From Thalassomonas sp. RHCl1 (GTDB lineage: Bacteria > Pseudomonadota > Gammaproteobacteria > Enterobacterales > Alteromonadaceae): a stretch of DNA of 64,000 nucleotides. The stretch lies in assembly GCF_947387555.1 (NCBI RefSeq), contig NZ_CANDNZ010000001.1, positions 1,054,001 through 1,118,000 on the forward strand. Reading direction: 5' to 3'. The notes beneath the pieces are model-generated. The model did no database searches. It worked only from the letters and a program-made list of their open reading frames with translations, and had not been told where the DNA came from. Shown here one piece after another: positions 37,732 to 45,435 of the stretch. A program made the position numbers and the translations under genes. Position 1 is the first letter of the stretch, and every line of letters begins with the position of its first letter.

Positions 37732-37899
37732 TTATTTTTCCTGCTGCTCTTCTTTTTCCAGCTCTTGGTTACGGGCTTTGATATCTTTTAATTGCTGCTC
37801 GGTGAGGTTGAATTTTTTCGCTGATTTTTTTAGCAGTAAAATGCCGCCGATAATCATGCCAAGGCATAGCAGCAGAATGATCACACCTGTGATGGACAT
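37732..37899 (-). CDS. DUF2897 family small membrane protein
   Basis: This 55-aa protein begins MSITGVIILLLCLGMIIGG. It has one N-terminal transmembrane helix (about 4-23) followed by a charged helical tail (KKSAKKFNLTEQQLKDIKAR) rich in Glu, Gln and Lys. The pattern matches the DUF2897 family of marine gammaproteobacteria, whose function is unknown. GGAG at 5 nt from the ATG supports the start. Confidence 0.8.
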   Translation of the reverse strand: MSITGVIILLLCLGMIIGGILLLKKSAKKFNLTEQQLKDIKARNQELEKEEQQEK

Positions 37900-38099
37900 A
37901 GTTACTCCGCATTCTCTTTAGTGTCTGCCATTATATGAGCAAATGTTGACGCTTTTATCAATACTCTTATAAGGCAGAGGTTAAGTTATTATTTCGAGCT
38001 GGCTTTAGGGGAGGGGAGCACTTAAAGAGCTTGTTGTGTTAATACTCAGAAGTTTAGCCATCCGAATTTGTGTATTTTAACATAGTTCAACCTTCATCA

Positions 38100-38984
38100 T
38101 TAGCCTGTCGTGTTGGCTCTTTCTTGAAACAGTTGCCACAGCCTTTGTGCAACCGGACCGACAGGTTCAGACTCTAATCTTGCAATGCGAAACTCAGCCT
38201 CAGTCCATGTAAGGCCACCCTCTACTTGAAGAGGAGCGAGTATCCCCTGTTCAAGCTCTTCTTTGATGAGATGTTCCGGCAAACTTCCCCAGCCCATCCC
38301 CTGAACAATAAGCTCTTTTTTGGTTTGAAAATCATTCACTCTCCATTGATCGCCACCTTCCAGGACACCATAGGTTTTCTTTGAAGATTTTCGACCGCTA
38401 ATGACCACCTGCGGATGAGTTTTCATAACAGTTTTAGGTACTACCTGATATTCTTTTAACAGCGGTGATTGCGCTGAAATAACAGAAACAAACCGCAAAT
38501 TCATGAAAGGCAGCGACTCCAATGTTTCGAAATTCTTTATCCACGGAATAATGAGCAGCGAAGCTTGGCCATTCTCAAGTAAATCGAGTGGCCCCGTACC
38601 ATTTTCTGAATATATTTCGAGCCGGGTTCGGGGAAATTCAATCTTACACTGCCTGATGGTATTCAGTATCGGGGCAACGGGAATAGCGGAGGTAAAGGCA
38701 ATGCCCACTTCTAATTCTTCCCCCGTTGTTAGTTGTTTCGCAAGATTTTCAAATGACTGTACCTGTCCCAAGACTAACTTTGCCTTTTTATAAAGCGCTT
38801 CTCCCTGTGGTGTTAGTTTGTTTCTGTATTGTGCCCGGTCAAAGAGTTCAAGGCCGAGTTCCTTTTCCAGATTTTTTATCGCTACGCTGATAGTAGGTTG
38901 TGTTCTATGTAGATTTTCAGCCGCCACCCGCAGAGAGCCGCCCTCAACAATTGCTTGCAGCGATTTCAGTTGATCCAAAGTCAT
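38100..38984 (-). CDS. LysR-family transcriptional regulator
   Basis: This protein of about 294 aa has an N-terminal winged helix-turn-helix (about 3-62; LRVAAENLHRTQPTISVAIKNLE) and a C-terminal effector-binding domain. It is divergent from the FAD oxidoreductase gene, the classic layout in which a LysR protein controls its neighbour. AAGGAG is better spaced to the second ATG (38984) than to the first (38987). The ligand is unknown. Confidence 0.92.
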   Translation of the reverse strand: MTLDQLKSLQAIVEGGSLRVAAENLHRTQPTISVAIKNLEKELGLELFDRAQYRNKLTPQGEALYKKAKLVLGQVQSFENLAKQLTTGEELEVGIAFTSAIPVAPILNTIRQCKIEFPRTRLEIYSENGTGPLDLLENGQASLLIIPWIKNFETLESLPFMNLRFVSVISAQSPLLKEYQVVPKTVMKTHPQVVISGRKSSKKTYGVLEGGDQWRVNDFQTKKELIVQGMGWGSLPEHLIKEELEQGILAPLQVEGGLTWTEAEFRIARLESEPVGPVAQRLWQLFQERANTTG

Positions 38985-39114
38985 CATATCTCCTTAGGTA
39001 AAAGCTAATATCTATGTAGTTATTTCGAAATATTCTTTGAATATATCTAATGATATGCTTTTCGCATGATTAAGTGAAGCCAGTTATTGAATGGCTATTG
39101 GATGGAAAGTGACC

Positions 39115-40194
39115 ATGATGAACAAACACACAGATGTACTGATTATTGGCGGAGGTTTTGCCGGTGTAGGTGTCGCCCAGAAGTTATCAAAAGAGGGAGT
39201 TGATGTTACTTTGGTCGACCGGAAAAATTATTTTGAAGTAACGTTCGCGACCCTGCGCAATGTTACCGCGCCCCAGAAACACGGCAACACACCGCGTAAA
39301 CTTTATGATGATTTTATTAACGGCACTTTTATTCAGGCTGGCGTAACTGCTATGAATGGTAGGCGGGCGATGCTTGAATCTGGTGAGACTATCCACTTTA
39401 AACAAGCCATTATCGCAACAGGAAGCCGTTATCCTACGTTGCCGGAGGCCAAGTCAAATTCAAAATTTGATTATGCAGAGCGCAACCAGGAGATGCTGGA
39501 TGCCCACGCGTCTCTTTCATCAGCAGAGTCAGTGCTGGTAATTGGTGGTGGTGTGGTAGGTGTTGAATTTGCCGGTGAAATTGCCAGTGCTTTTCCCGGT
39601 AAAGATATAACGCTTGTTCATAGCAAGAATAGCCTGTTAGATAATGCAGAGCCTAAGGCACAACGTAAGGTATTGGAACAGTTAACCGCTAAAGGGGTTA
39701 AGGTAAAACTTAACCGAAGATTCTCAAAGCATGAAGATATTTACCGCTGCGCTAACACGGGTGAGACGATTAAGGCAGACATTGCTTATGAATGTGTTGG
39801 TATGGTCCCGAATACCGATTTCCTTCGAGCAGAATTGTCCAAGGTGCTTGATAGTAGAGGTTTTATCACCGTTGACGAATATATGAGAGTTAAGGGTTAT
39901 GAAAATCTGTACTCATTGGGAGATTGCGCTACCCTCGACAGTCATAAACATGGCTATCTTGCCAGTGTGCAAGGCGCTCGTTTAGCGGATATGTTGTTAA
40001 AAGCGATGAAAGGAAAAAAGGTTAAACCTTATAAAACCCCTCCGGTTGTGGTGGTAACCCCTACAGGTACCGACTCAGGCGTGGCGCAGCTTCCGTTTGC
40101 GGTTACTACCATGAATTTCTTTGTGAATCTGAAACAAAAAGATATGGGGATCAGTAATATGTACAAAATGTGTGGGACTATACCAGATAGTTAA
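39115..40194 (+). CDS. FAD-dependent NAD(P)H oxidoreductase, NDH-2/AIF-like
   Basis: This protein of about 359 aa has two Rossmann dinucleotide sites. The FAD site is near the N-terminus (VLIIGGGFAGVGVAQKL) and the NAD(P)H site is in the middle (VLVIGGGVVGVEFAGEIA). It has the conserved second FAD motif (YSLGDCATL). There is no C-terminal membrane anchor and no redox-active CxxC pair, so it resembles soluble AIF/FSP1-like quinone reductases more than thioredoxin reductases. The ATG at 39115 gives MMNKHTDVLIIGGG. It is probably controlled by the divergent LysR gene. Confidence 0.85.
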   Translation: MMNKHTDVLIIGGGFAGVGVAQKLSKEGVDVTLVDRKNYFEVTFATLRNVTAPQKHGNTPRKLYDDFINGTFIQAGVTAMNGRRAMLESGETIHFKQAIIATGSRYPTLPEAKSNSKFDYAERNQEMLDAHASLSSAESVLVIGGGVVGVEFAGEIASAFPGKDITLVHSKNSLLDNAEPKAQRKVLEQLTAKGVKVKLNRRFSKHEDIYRCANTGETIKADIAYECVGMVPNTDFLRAELSKVLDSRGFITVDEYMRVKGYENLYSLGDCATLDSHKHGYLASVQGARLADMLLKAMKGKKVKPYKTPPVVVVTPTGTDSGVAQLPFAVTTMNFFVNLKQKDMGISNMYKMCGTIPDS

Positions 40195-40201
40195 GCGCTT
40201 T

Positions 40202-40254
40202 TTAAGGGATGGCTTGCTGATTTCGTTGCTAAAGCAGGTCATCCTTAAGTTTTA
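40202..40254 (+). terminator. Probable terminator of the FAD oxidoreductase gene
   Basis: TTAAGGGATG (40202-40211) pairs with CATCCTTAA (40240-40248) with one bulge, followed by GTTTTATT. It begins 8 bp after the stop codon. Confidence 0.5.
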
Positions 40255-40376
40255 TTAGTTATATAAAACAGTGCTCGGTCTCACTTGTCCATAACACTTA
40301 GCTGATGCAGTGCATCCAGCTCAGACTAATCGTATAATGCGATACTACTGAGACTTTACGAGCAAGACCATAGTTA

Positions 40377-41006
40377 ATGCCAACCACTAACCAGACCCGT
40401 TTAACCGAATCTGCCGAGCCAAACCAAAATCACCAGCACTTCAAAGTATTTAAGCCATATGGTTTTCTAAGTCAGTTTGTACCTGAATCACGAAAGAAGA
40501 AACGCCTGTTAGGCGAGCTGTTTAACTTTCCCGATAAAACGATGGCGATAGGGCGATTAGATCACGACTCTGAAGGGTTATTGCTACTGACTACCGACGG
40601 TATGATGAGCTACGAAGTCAGAAGCAAAGGCATAGAAAAAGAGTACTATGTGCAAGTTGATGGAGCGATCACTGAAGAGGCCATATTACAGCTGCAAAAG
40701 GGAGTTGAGATTGGTATCAACGGCACTAAATATCTAACCCTGCCTTGTAAAGTTGTAAAGCTGGACGGTGAGCCTCAACTTCCCGATCGTGGCCGTAAAA
40801 TTCGCGATCCCAGACACGGCCCTACCAGCTGGATTTCTATTACCCTCTGTGAAGGGAAAAACCGTCAGATAAGAAAAATGACGGCTGCTGTGGGCTTTGC
40901 CACATTAAGACTGGTAAGGGTTCGGATTGGCGATATTCATATTGAGAGCTTGAATGCCGGTGATGTTGTTACGTTGCCTGATTTTGACGCTGCACTTAAT
41001 CGCTAA
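40377..41006 (+). CDS. rluE: 23S rRNA pseudouridine synthase, RluE type
   Basis: This 209-aa enzyme of the RsuA/RluE branch lacks an S4 domain, as RluE does. The catalytic Asp lies in GRLDHDSEGLLLLTTDG, and a second conserved block is EGKNRQIRKMTAAVG. It would isomerise a single uridine in 23S rRNA (position 2457 in E. coli). It begins KVFKPYGFLSQFVPE after a short variable N-terminus. Confidence 0.88.
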   Translation: MPTTNQTRLTESAEPNQNHQHFKVFKPYGFLSQFVPESRKKKRLLGELFNFPDKTMAIGRLDHDSEGLLLLTTDGMMSYEVRSKGIEKEYYVQVDGAITEEAILQLQKGVEIGINGTKYLTLPCKVVKLDGEPQLPDRGRKIRDPRHGPTSWISITLCEGKNRQIRKMTAAVGFATLRLVRVRIGDIHIESLNAGDVVTLPDFDAALNR

Positions 41007-41100
41007 TGCCTCAATGAGCAAAATTGATAGGCTTGCCCTAGGATCCGGCTGTTAATCTTTATTTGCATCAGCTGAGCAGATAAAGCAAATACTTTATGGT

Positions 41101-41613
41101 TTAAAACAGTTCTACAAGAGTGCCAGAGTCAAAGTGCAAACCCACAATGTCTTGCCTTGACTGTGATGCCTGTTTTAGTGCGGCAAGTACGAAGTTCACC
41201 ATACTTTCTCCATCATCACCTATGTTAAAATGACAATTTGCGCCGATAAAAGTGAGCTCGGGAGGTCCAAGGTGAAAAGCATGGGCTAATAAGGTGAGGA
41301 AACCACTTTCACTGGAGAACACATAACATTTTCCACTGTGGGGTAAGGATAGTATCCGGCGTTTTTTTTCCGTGACTCCCCCGGCTTCCAGGGCAAGCAG
41401 TAGTTTGTTCTCCGCTGCGGAATAAGGGGCCGGGGTGGGGATAAAAAAGAACAAGCGAGAAGCTCCTTGGGGTAGGGGCGTCAGTGTTGAAGTGATAGTT
41501 GTTATAATTTGCTCTGAAACCCGGCGTTCATCACAAGGGGTGAAATCTTCTTCCCAGTTGATCTGAGGCAGGAATCGACAAAGCTGGACTACCGACAAAG
41601 GACAAAGCGACAA
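41101..41613 (-). CDS. Unrecognised protein, possibly 5'-truncated
   Basis: This open frame of up to 170 aa is not assigned to any family. It has no signal peptide or membrane helix. The middle contains short hydrophobic strands (ASRLFFFIPTP, CYVFSSESGFLTLLAHAF) and the end reads DIVGLHFDSGTLVELF, so it looks like a small folded alpha/beta domain. The only start is a TTG at 41613, lying inside short repeats of the type GCTTTGTC, and no ribosome site is evident. The N-terminus may have been replaced by that repeat, making this a remnant. Confidence 0.4.
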   Translation of the reverse strand: MSLCPLSVVQLCRFLPQINWEEDFTPCDERRVSEQIITTITSTLTPLPQGASRLFFFIPTPAPYSAAENKLLLALEAGGVTEKKRRILSLPHSGKCYVFSSESGFLTLLAHAFHLGPPELTFIGANCHFNIGDDGESMVNFVLAALKQASQSRQDIVGLHFDSGTLVELF

Positions 41614-41638
41614 AGCTGGACAGCCAAAAACTGAACTA
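41611..41638 (+). repeat. Direct repeat, left copy
   Basis: The motif CAAAGCTGGACAGCCAAAAA followed by CTGAACTA recurs with four differences at 43934-43960. The two copies bracket the transposase, the REP-like palindromes and the truncated DUF4214 gene. Confidence 0.5.
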
Positions 41639-41799
41639 TACCGATGACAATATTATGAATATCAGCAAAGGTAACAAGGGAATTTCATTTATTCTATGAG
41701 CGGATATATTTCTTTCAAAAAGGAGATAATTGAAGAATTTAGAACAAGATAGACCGTCACTATCAATTAGCGGGCATCGTTACAGTTAAAGCTTGAAGA

Positions 41800-42798
41800 T
41801 TAGTGAAAGATAGCTTCTTGCTCTCGTTGTCCTGCTATCCATTTTTTCCCCATATGTTGGGCATAAAGGGATAATTCCGCTAAAGAGCCTACGGCTCGGT
41901 GATACTTTTTGCCAAAGTGCTGCGCTAAGTCTATCCAGTCATCACCAGAAAACCCTAGTTGCTGTAATAGCGGATAAGCATTTTCATCAATATAACCCCG
42001 TTTATCCTCTCTAATGGCTTTACCGGTAGCTTCCACCAACTCAAAGTAATCAACAAGTGAAAAAACTATACCGTAGGGTTGGTCTTGATGTTCATTGCCA
42101 ATAAAACCGAGTAAGGGCTTAACTTTAAACGGAAGCGTTGATGGATTGTCTTGCTGACTGGCTTTATCATGTGCCCGCTCGTATGCTGAGGTGTATTCAG
42201 ATTCTTGCACAGTACTGGCCATTTTAGCGCGAATAGGATTTAAATCGACATAAGCCATACAAGCGAGTAGTGCTTTTTCATCCAGCAAGGCTTGAGATTT
42301 AAATCTGCCTTCCCAAAAGCGCCCCTGGCAGTTATCTTCTTTATTTGCTTTACGGGCAATATACTCATTAAGACTGCGCATCAACCAGGAAATATCACTA
42401 AGTCTGCCGCGCCATTCTTCGATAATCTCCAATGCTGCAGCCTTCTCAGTACTTGTTTTCACTTCTCCGGATAACCAGCGTTCGACTAAAGGTTTATTGG
42501 CATAGAGTTGTAACCAGCGCCGGCAAACTTCTTCATTACTCCAGCTATTGGCTTCCTGCTCATTAACATATACCACTAAGTGATAGTGATTTGACATCAC
42601 CGCATAAGCGGCCACTTCAATTGCAAATACCGAGGTAAGAAAACGGATACGGTCAACCATCCACTGCCGCCTGTGCTCATAATTCTTGTTGGTGTATTCA
42701 TCATCACCGCACAGGAAAGCGCGGCGAATACAGCGGGAAACCAAATGGTAATAACAGGTATCGGAAAGGGAAATTTGAGAACGTCGTGCTTGAGTCAT
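41800..42798 (-). CDS. REP-associated tyrosine transposase (RAYT, Y1_Tnp)
   Basis: This protein of about 332 aa belongs to the IS200/IS605-like single-strand transposases that are domesticated in many gammaproteobacteria. The HUH metal site is visible in VMSNHYHLVVYV. The nucleophile Tyr is probably the one in SLNEYIARKANK, and the family block GRFWEGRFKSQALLDEKALLACMAYVDLNP follows (positions about 165-200). The start at 42798 (MTQARRSQ) is preferred to further upstream codons. It is flanked by tandem palindromes typical of its REP substrates. Confidence 0.9.
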   Translation of the reverse strand: MTQARRSQISLSDTCYYHLVSRCIRRAFLCGDDEYTNKNYEHRRQWMVDRIRFLTSVFAIEVAAYAVMSNHYHLVVYVNEQEANSWSNEEVCRRWLQLYANKPLVERWLSGEVKTSTEKAAALEIIEEWRGRLSDISWLMRSLNEYIARKANKEDNCQGRFWEGRFKSQALLDEKALLACMAYVDLNPIRAKMASTVQESEYTSAYERAHDKASQQDNPSTLPFKVKPLLGFIGNEHQDQPYGIVFSLVDYFELVEATGKAIREDKRGYIDENAYPLLQQLGFSGDDWIDLAQHFGKKYHRAVGSLAELSLYAQHMGKKWIAGQREQEAIFH

Positions 42799-42862
42799 AG
42801 TGAACACCATTGTCAGTAGAAATAACCGTGACACAAAGGTAGTTCAGTTTTTCACATTTACC

Positions 42863-42926
42863 AAGGTTTGGGTGTCCACGCTTGGACTCAAGGTTTGGGT
42901 GTCCACGCTTGGACTCCGCTTGGACT
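42863..42926. repeat. Tandem REP-like palindromes
   Basis: A 27-bp unit beginning AAGGTTTGGGTGTCCACG is repeated at 42863-42889 and 42890-42916, with a 10-bp partial third copy. Each full unit contains the hairpin GTCCA-CGCT-TGGAC (42874-42887 and 42901-42914). They lie just upstream of the RAYT gene, as expected of REP sequences mobilised by such proteins. Confidence 0.75.
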
Positions 42927-43386
42927 AAGTCGATCTGCGAGTTCGGCCGAAGTAAGTGATTGGGTAGCACAAATGAAGTCTGGCTTATCACGAGAGCAAC
43001 TCATTGTTGAGTTTACAAAGTCTTCAGAATTTTGGACGCTCTCAGGTGAAACAAATAGTGGCTTTGTTCACAGGCTTTATACAACGATACTTAATCGGGA
43101 ACCAGATGGAGCAGGCAAAACATATCATACCGAAAGGTTGGATGCTGGAGAGTCAAAAGAGTCCGTCATCAGAGATATTCTTTACTCTGATGAACATTTA
43201 AGCCTCTTTATTAGCACCCAATATCTTCGGTTATTAGAAAGAAGTGCTGAACCTTCTGCTATAGAAGCCTGGAAAAGCCGCATGAAATCTGATTTAAACC
43301 AACAAGGCTTGATTAAAGAGCTTTTACTGTCTCAGGAGTATTTTGATTTAAGCATGAAAAAGGGATATGAGAGGAATAATAAATAG
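42868..43386 (+). pseudogene. DUF4214-type protein, 3' fragment
   Basis: The frame encodes about two DUF4214 units (FVHRLYTTILNREPDGAG is typical). From residue 25 the sequence is normal domain (SASSAEVSDWVAQMKSG), but the first ~20 residues (GVHAWTQGLGVHAWTP) are translated REP-like repeat. The fragment therefore begins at the repeat junction near 42925 and lacks its natural start. Intact DUF4214 proteins are long exported repeat proteins, often beside calcium-binding repeats. No ribosome site is seen, so it is probably not expressed. Confidence 0.75.
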
Positions 43387-43471
43387 TGTAACGCTCTAAT
43401 TATAAACTTATATGGCTAATCTTTGTTCTGATGCTAGCGGTGTCAGGTAGTCATTGTAGCTATGAGTCGAA

Positions 43472-43524
43472 GGGGTCAGGTCAGTTGAACAATAATTTGT
43501 TTACACAGTTCAAAGCCTGACCCC
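43472..43524. repeat. Two-part hairpin (GGGGTCAGG element)
   Basis: GGGGTCAGG (43472-43480) pairs with CCTGACCCC (43516-43524). Inside, TTGAAC (43485-43490) pairs with GTTCAA (43508-43513). It resembles dispersed extragenic palindromes associated with transposase genes of the RAYT type. No gene overlaps it. Confidence 0.6.
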
Positions 43525-43579
43525 GGGGCTCCCTACTTAAGCGTAGATATTACAGGTGCAGCTTAACTAGGCTGCGGGG

Positions 43580-43750
43580 TTAAAACAGACAATAACGGGC
43601 CACGAGTTGACAACCGTAGGTATTACCAGCTTCACACATGTTTTCATATACCAGACACTGTTCCGGACCCGGGTAGCTAACGGCTGAAACCGAAACGCTG
43701 ATGCCCATACTTATTGCTAACAGTGCCATTTTTACGCGAGAGTTTTTCAT
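43580..43750 (-). CDS. Small secreted four-cysteine peptide
   Basis: This is a 56-aa ORF. It starts MKNSRVKMALLAISMGISVS, a clear signal peptide with a likely cleavage after VSA (residue 23). The mature part of about 33 residues has Cys at 32, 39, 47 and 54, enough for two disulphides, and ends ARYCLF. AGGA is 6 nt from the ATG. No family is recognised. It stands alone next to repeat elements. It could be a toxin, a signal or a remnant; the good start site and signal peptide argue that it is real. Confidence 0.65.
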   Translation of the reverse strand: MKNSRVKMALLAISMGISVSVSAVSYPGPEQCLVYENMCEAGNTYGCQLVARYCLF

Positions 43751-43933
43751 AAAACATCCTGTTTAGTTATTGGTTTAATTGTTGTTATTTAACTTATTTC
43801 ATTACATTATGTTTCCATAGTGTTAAATTAATGTATCCTTTGTTTGTTTTTATATCAAGTGTGAACTGGTTTTTAGGCTGACTAAACTAGTACCTAAACA
43901 CAGTAAAGATGAACGATTGAATTCAGCCAAGAG

Positions 43934-43960
43934 CAAAGCTGGATAGCTAAAACTGAATTA
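43934..43960 (+). repeat. Direct repeat, right copy
   Basis: CAAAGCTGGATAGCTAAAAC followed by TGAATTA matches the copy at 41611-41638 with three substitutions and one missing A. The orientation is the same. Confidence 0.5.
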
Positions 43961-44028
43961 CGTTATAGAGTGAAATGCGCATCGATTTATCTACTGAATA
44001 GACTGTTACAATGGATATCTTATTTGCT

Positions 44029-44595
44029 TTAGCCAGGTTTTCTCGCCAACATAGTCGCAAACTGCAATTTCGCGCCATTGTGCATAGTACCTAGATCTTC
44101 ATTGTACTTAATCAGCTCCCAGCCCTCATAAGCCTCACGCAATTGCCCTGCTTTTAGGGTATAAGGGAAGGGAACCGGGCATGGATGTTCTTCAGTGCTC
44201 ATAGCACAAACAATCAGGTTATAACCGCCGGCAAGCGTATGCTGTTGCATATCGGCAATAACAGCTTCAATACGCGCAGGGTCGATAAACATTAAAGTTA
44301 CGGTACAGCTAATAAAGCCGTAGTCCTCACTAAGGCTGGCACTGTTAATGTCGTATACCTGCGCCTTAATATTACTCATATTCTCTTCAATGCTGATACT
44401 TTGCAGCATATCAATGGCGCCGGGATTGTTATCTATGGCGGTAACGTTAAATCCGAGTTGGCCGAGGTATACAGTATTGCGGCCATTAGAACACCCCATG
44501 TCTAAGGTATCGCACGGCTCAATAATTTTGCACGCTTCTACTACTTCACTATGCGCGGGGTTTAAGCCGTAACGGCTATTTAGATCAACTGTCAT
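44029..44595 (-). CDS. tehB: Tellurite resistance methyltransferase TehB
   Basis: This is a 188-aa class I SAM-dependent methyltransferase. The SAM-binding motif I reads TLDMGCSNGRNTVYL. The family features YGLNPAHSEVVEA, GGYNLIVCAMSTEEHPCPVPF and KYNEDLGTMH agree along the whole length with E. coli TehB. TehB methylates tellurite, selenite and related anions, giving resistance. TehA is not encoded beside it. Confidence 0.92.
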   Translation of the reverse strand: MTVDLNSRYGLNPAHSEVVEACKIIEPCDTLDMGCSNGRNTVYLGQLGFNVTAIDNNPGAIDMLQSISIEENMSNIKAQVYDINSASLSEDYGFISCTVTLMFIDPARIEAVIADMQQHTLAGGYNLIVCAMSTEEHPCPVPFPYTLKAGQLREAYEGWELIKYNEDLGTMHNGAKLQFATMLARKPG

Positions 44596-44788
44596 GGTAA
44601 TAACTTTGTTTTGAAATGAGGGCTGTTATCTTACTACTGATCTTGCTCTATTGAATATGAATCGGCGTGCTTTATAGACTTTGTTTGACCCTAATCAACA
44701 ACGTTATTGATTGGAATTAAGTGAACCGAGAGCCGTTATTTGCCATCAACTTCTGGCTCCTATCTTGAATAATACAATTACCTGCCTG

Positions 44789-44826
44789 CCAAGCTGCTGA
44801 ATCGGCGTTGAAACACAGCAGCTTGG
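44789..44826. terminator. Inverted repeat between symE and tehB
   Basis: A perfect 11-bp stem, CCAAGCTGCTG (44789-44799) and CAGCAGCTTGG (44816-44826), lies downstream of the SymE-like gene. There is no long T-run on the minus strand, so termination is likely but unproven. Confidence 0.5.
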
Positions 44827-44861
44827 CTTTATTACCCTTTTTTCGGGCTATTCCTCAGTAT

Positions 44862-45125
44862 TTAGCTTGCCTGCTTAGGTGTGATGATTAGCTCATCTTG
44901 ATTTACCCTAATACTGATCTTTTGCCCATTGGTAAAACCGGCCAGTTTAAGCCATTTCCCCCTGAGCACAATGCAAGGTTCAAGCTTTACCGGCACATAG
45001 TTAATACCTATGCCACGGGTTTTCGAAGCCGTACAACAAACGGTTTCCTGCACGGTAAGTTGCCGATAAATGGGATATTTTACTTTTGCCGAGCCTGGCT
45101 CTGACGTATGATGACATTCAGCCAT
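44862..45125 (-). CDS. symE: SymE-like type I toxin
   Basis: This 87-aa protein has a C-terminal SymE domain (PCIVLRGKWLKLAGF, then IRVNQDELIIT), an AbrB-like fold. E. coli SymE is an SOS-induced toxin, recently viewed as a nucleoid- or RNA-acting protein, held in check by the antisense RNA SymR. The N-terminal half is Cys/Thr-rich and not conserved. The region upstream on the opposite strand is structured and ends in a strong terminator, which fits an antisense RNA. No clear LexA box was found. Confidence 0.75.
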   Translation of the reverse strand: MAECHHTSEPGSAKVKYPIYRQLTVQETVCCTASKTRGIGINYVPVKLEPCIVLRGKWLKLAGFTNGQKISIRVNQDELIITPKQAS

Positions 45126-45326
45126 GACGTACTCCTCGCTAGTTCGTTGTGGTTAGCGACCTCTGGGTGTCCTACCACTCAGGGGTTGCGACTTGAGTTG
45201 TTGCCTAAAGGGCAACAGCTGGTGAATTAAAAATCTGGAATGGGTGCTCTCCTTATTTGGATGGATCGCACTATTAAATAAAGACCGCTTAGCTGGATAA
45301 ATCAACAGCAAGAGGTCTTTTTTTTG
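45126..45326 (+). ncRNA. Candidate antisense/structured RNA opposite the symE leader
   Basis: The plus strand contains an imperfect stem around ACCTCTGGGTG...CACTCAGGGGT and the tight hairpin GTTGCC-TAAA-GGCAAC (about 45201-45218). It ends in an intrinsic terminator at 45280-45325. No protein is encoded here. A transcript running rightward from the symE start would be complementary to the symE 5' leader, as SymR is. The promoter and exact ends are unknown. Confidence 0.35.
45280..45325. terminator. Bidirectional terminator (buf operon end / antisense RNA end)
   Basis: AAAGACC (45280-45286) pairs with GGTCTTT (45314-45320), with an inner CTT/GCTG - CAGC/AAG stem. Eight T follow on the plus strand and TTTATTTAA on the minus strand. 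It lies 110 bp beyond the last buf gene. Confidence 0.75.
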
Positions 45327-45435
45327 AAAGAAATTTGAGGATGTTTTTATCCCTTAAGGCCAGATGAAATCTTATTTTAATAAGCCATAAAATCAAGTGC
45401 TTATTGATTTATCTTTGCCGTTGATGTTCACCGGG

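Noticed and set aside
42863-42926. Tandem 27-bp units as a CRISPR array
   Set aside because: The units are contiguous without spacers, only two are complete, and there are no cas genes; the hairpins and the neighbouring RAYT explain them.
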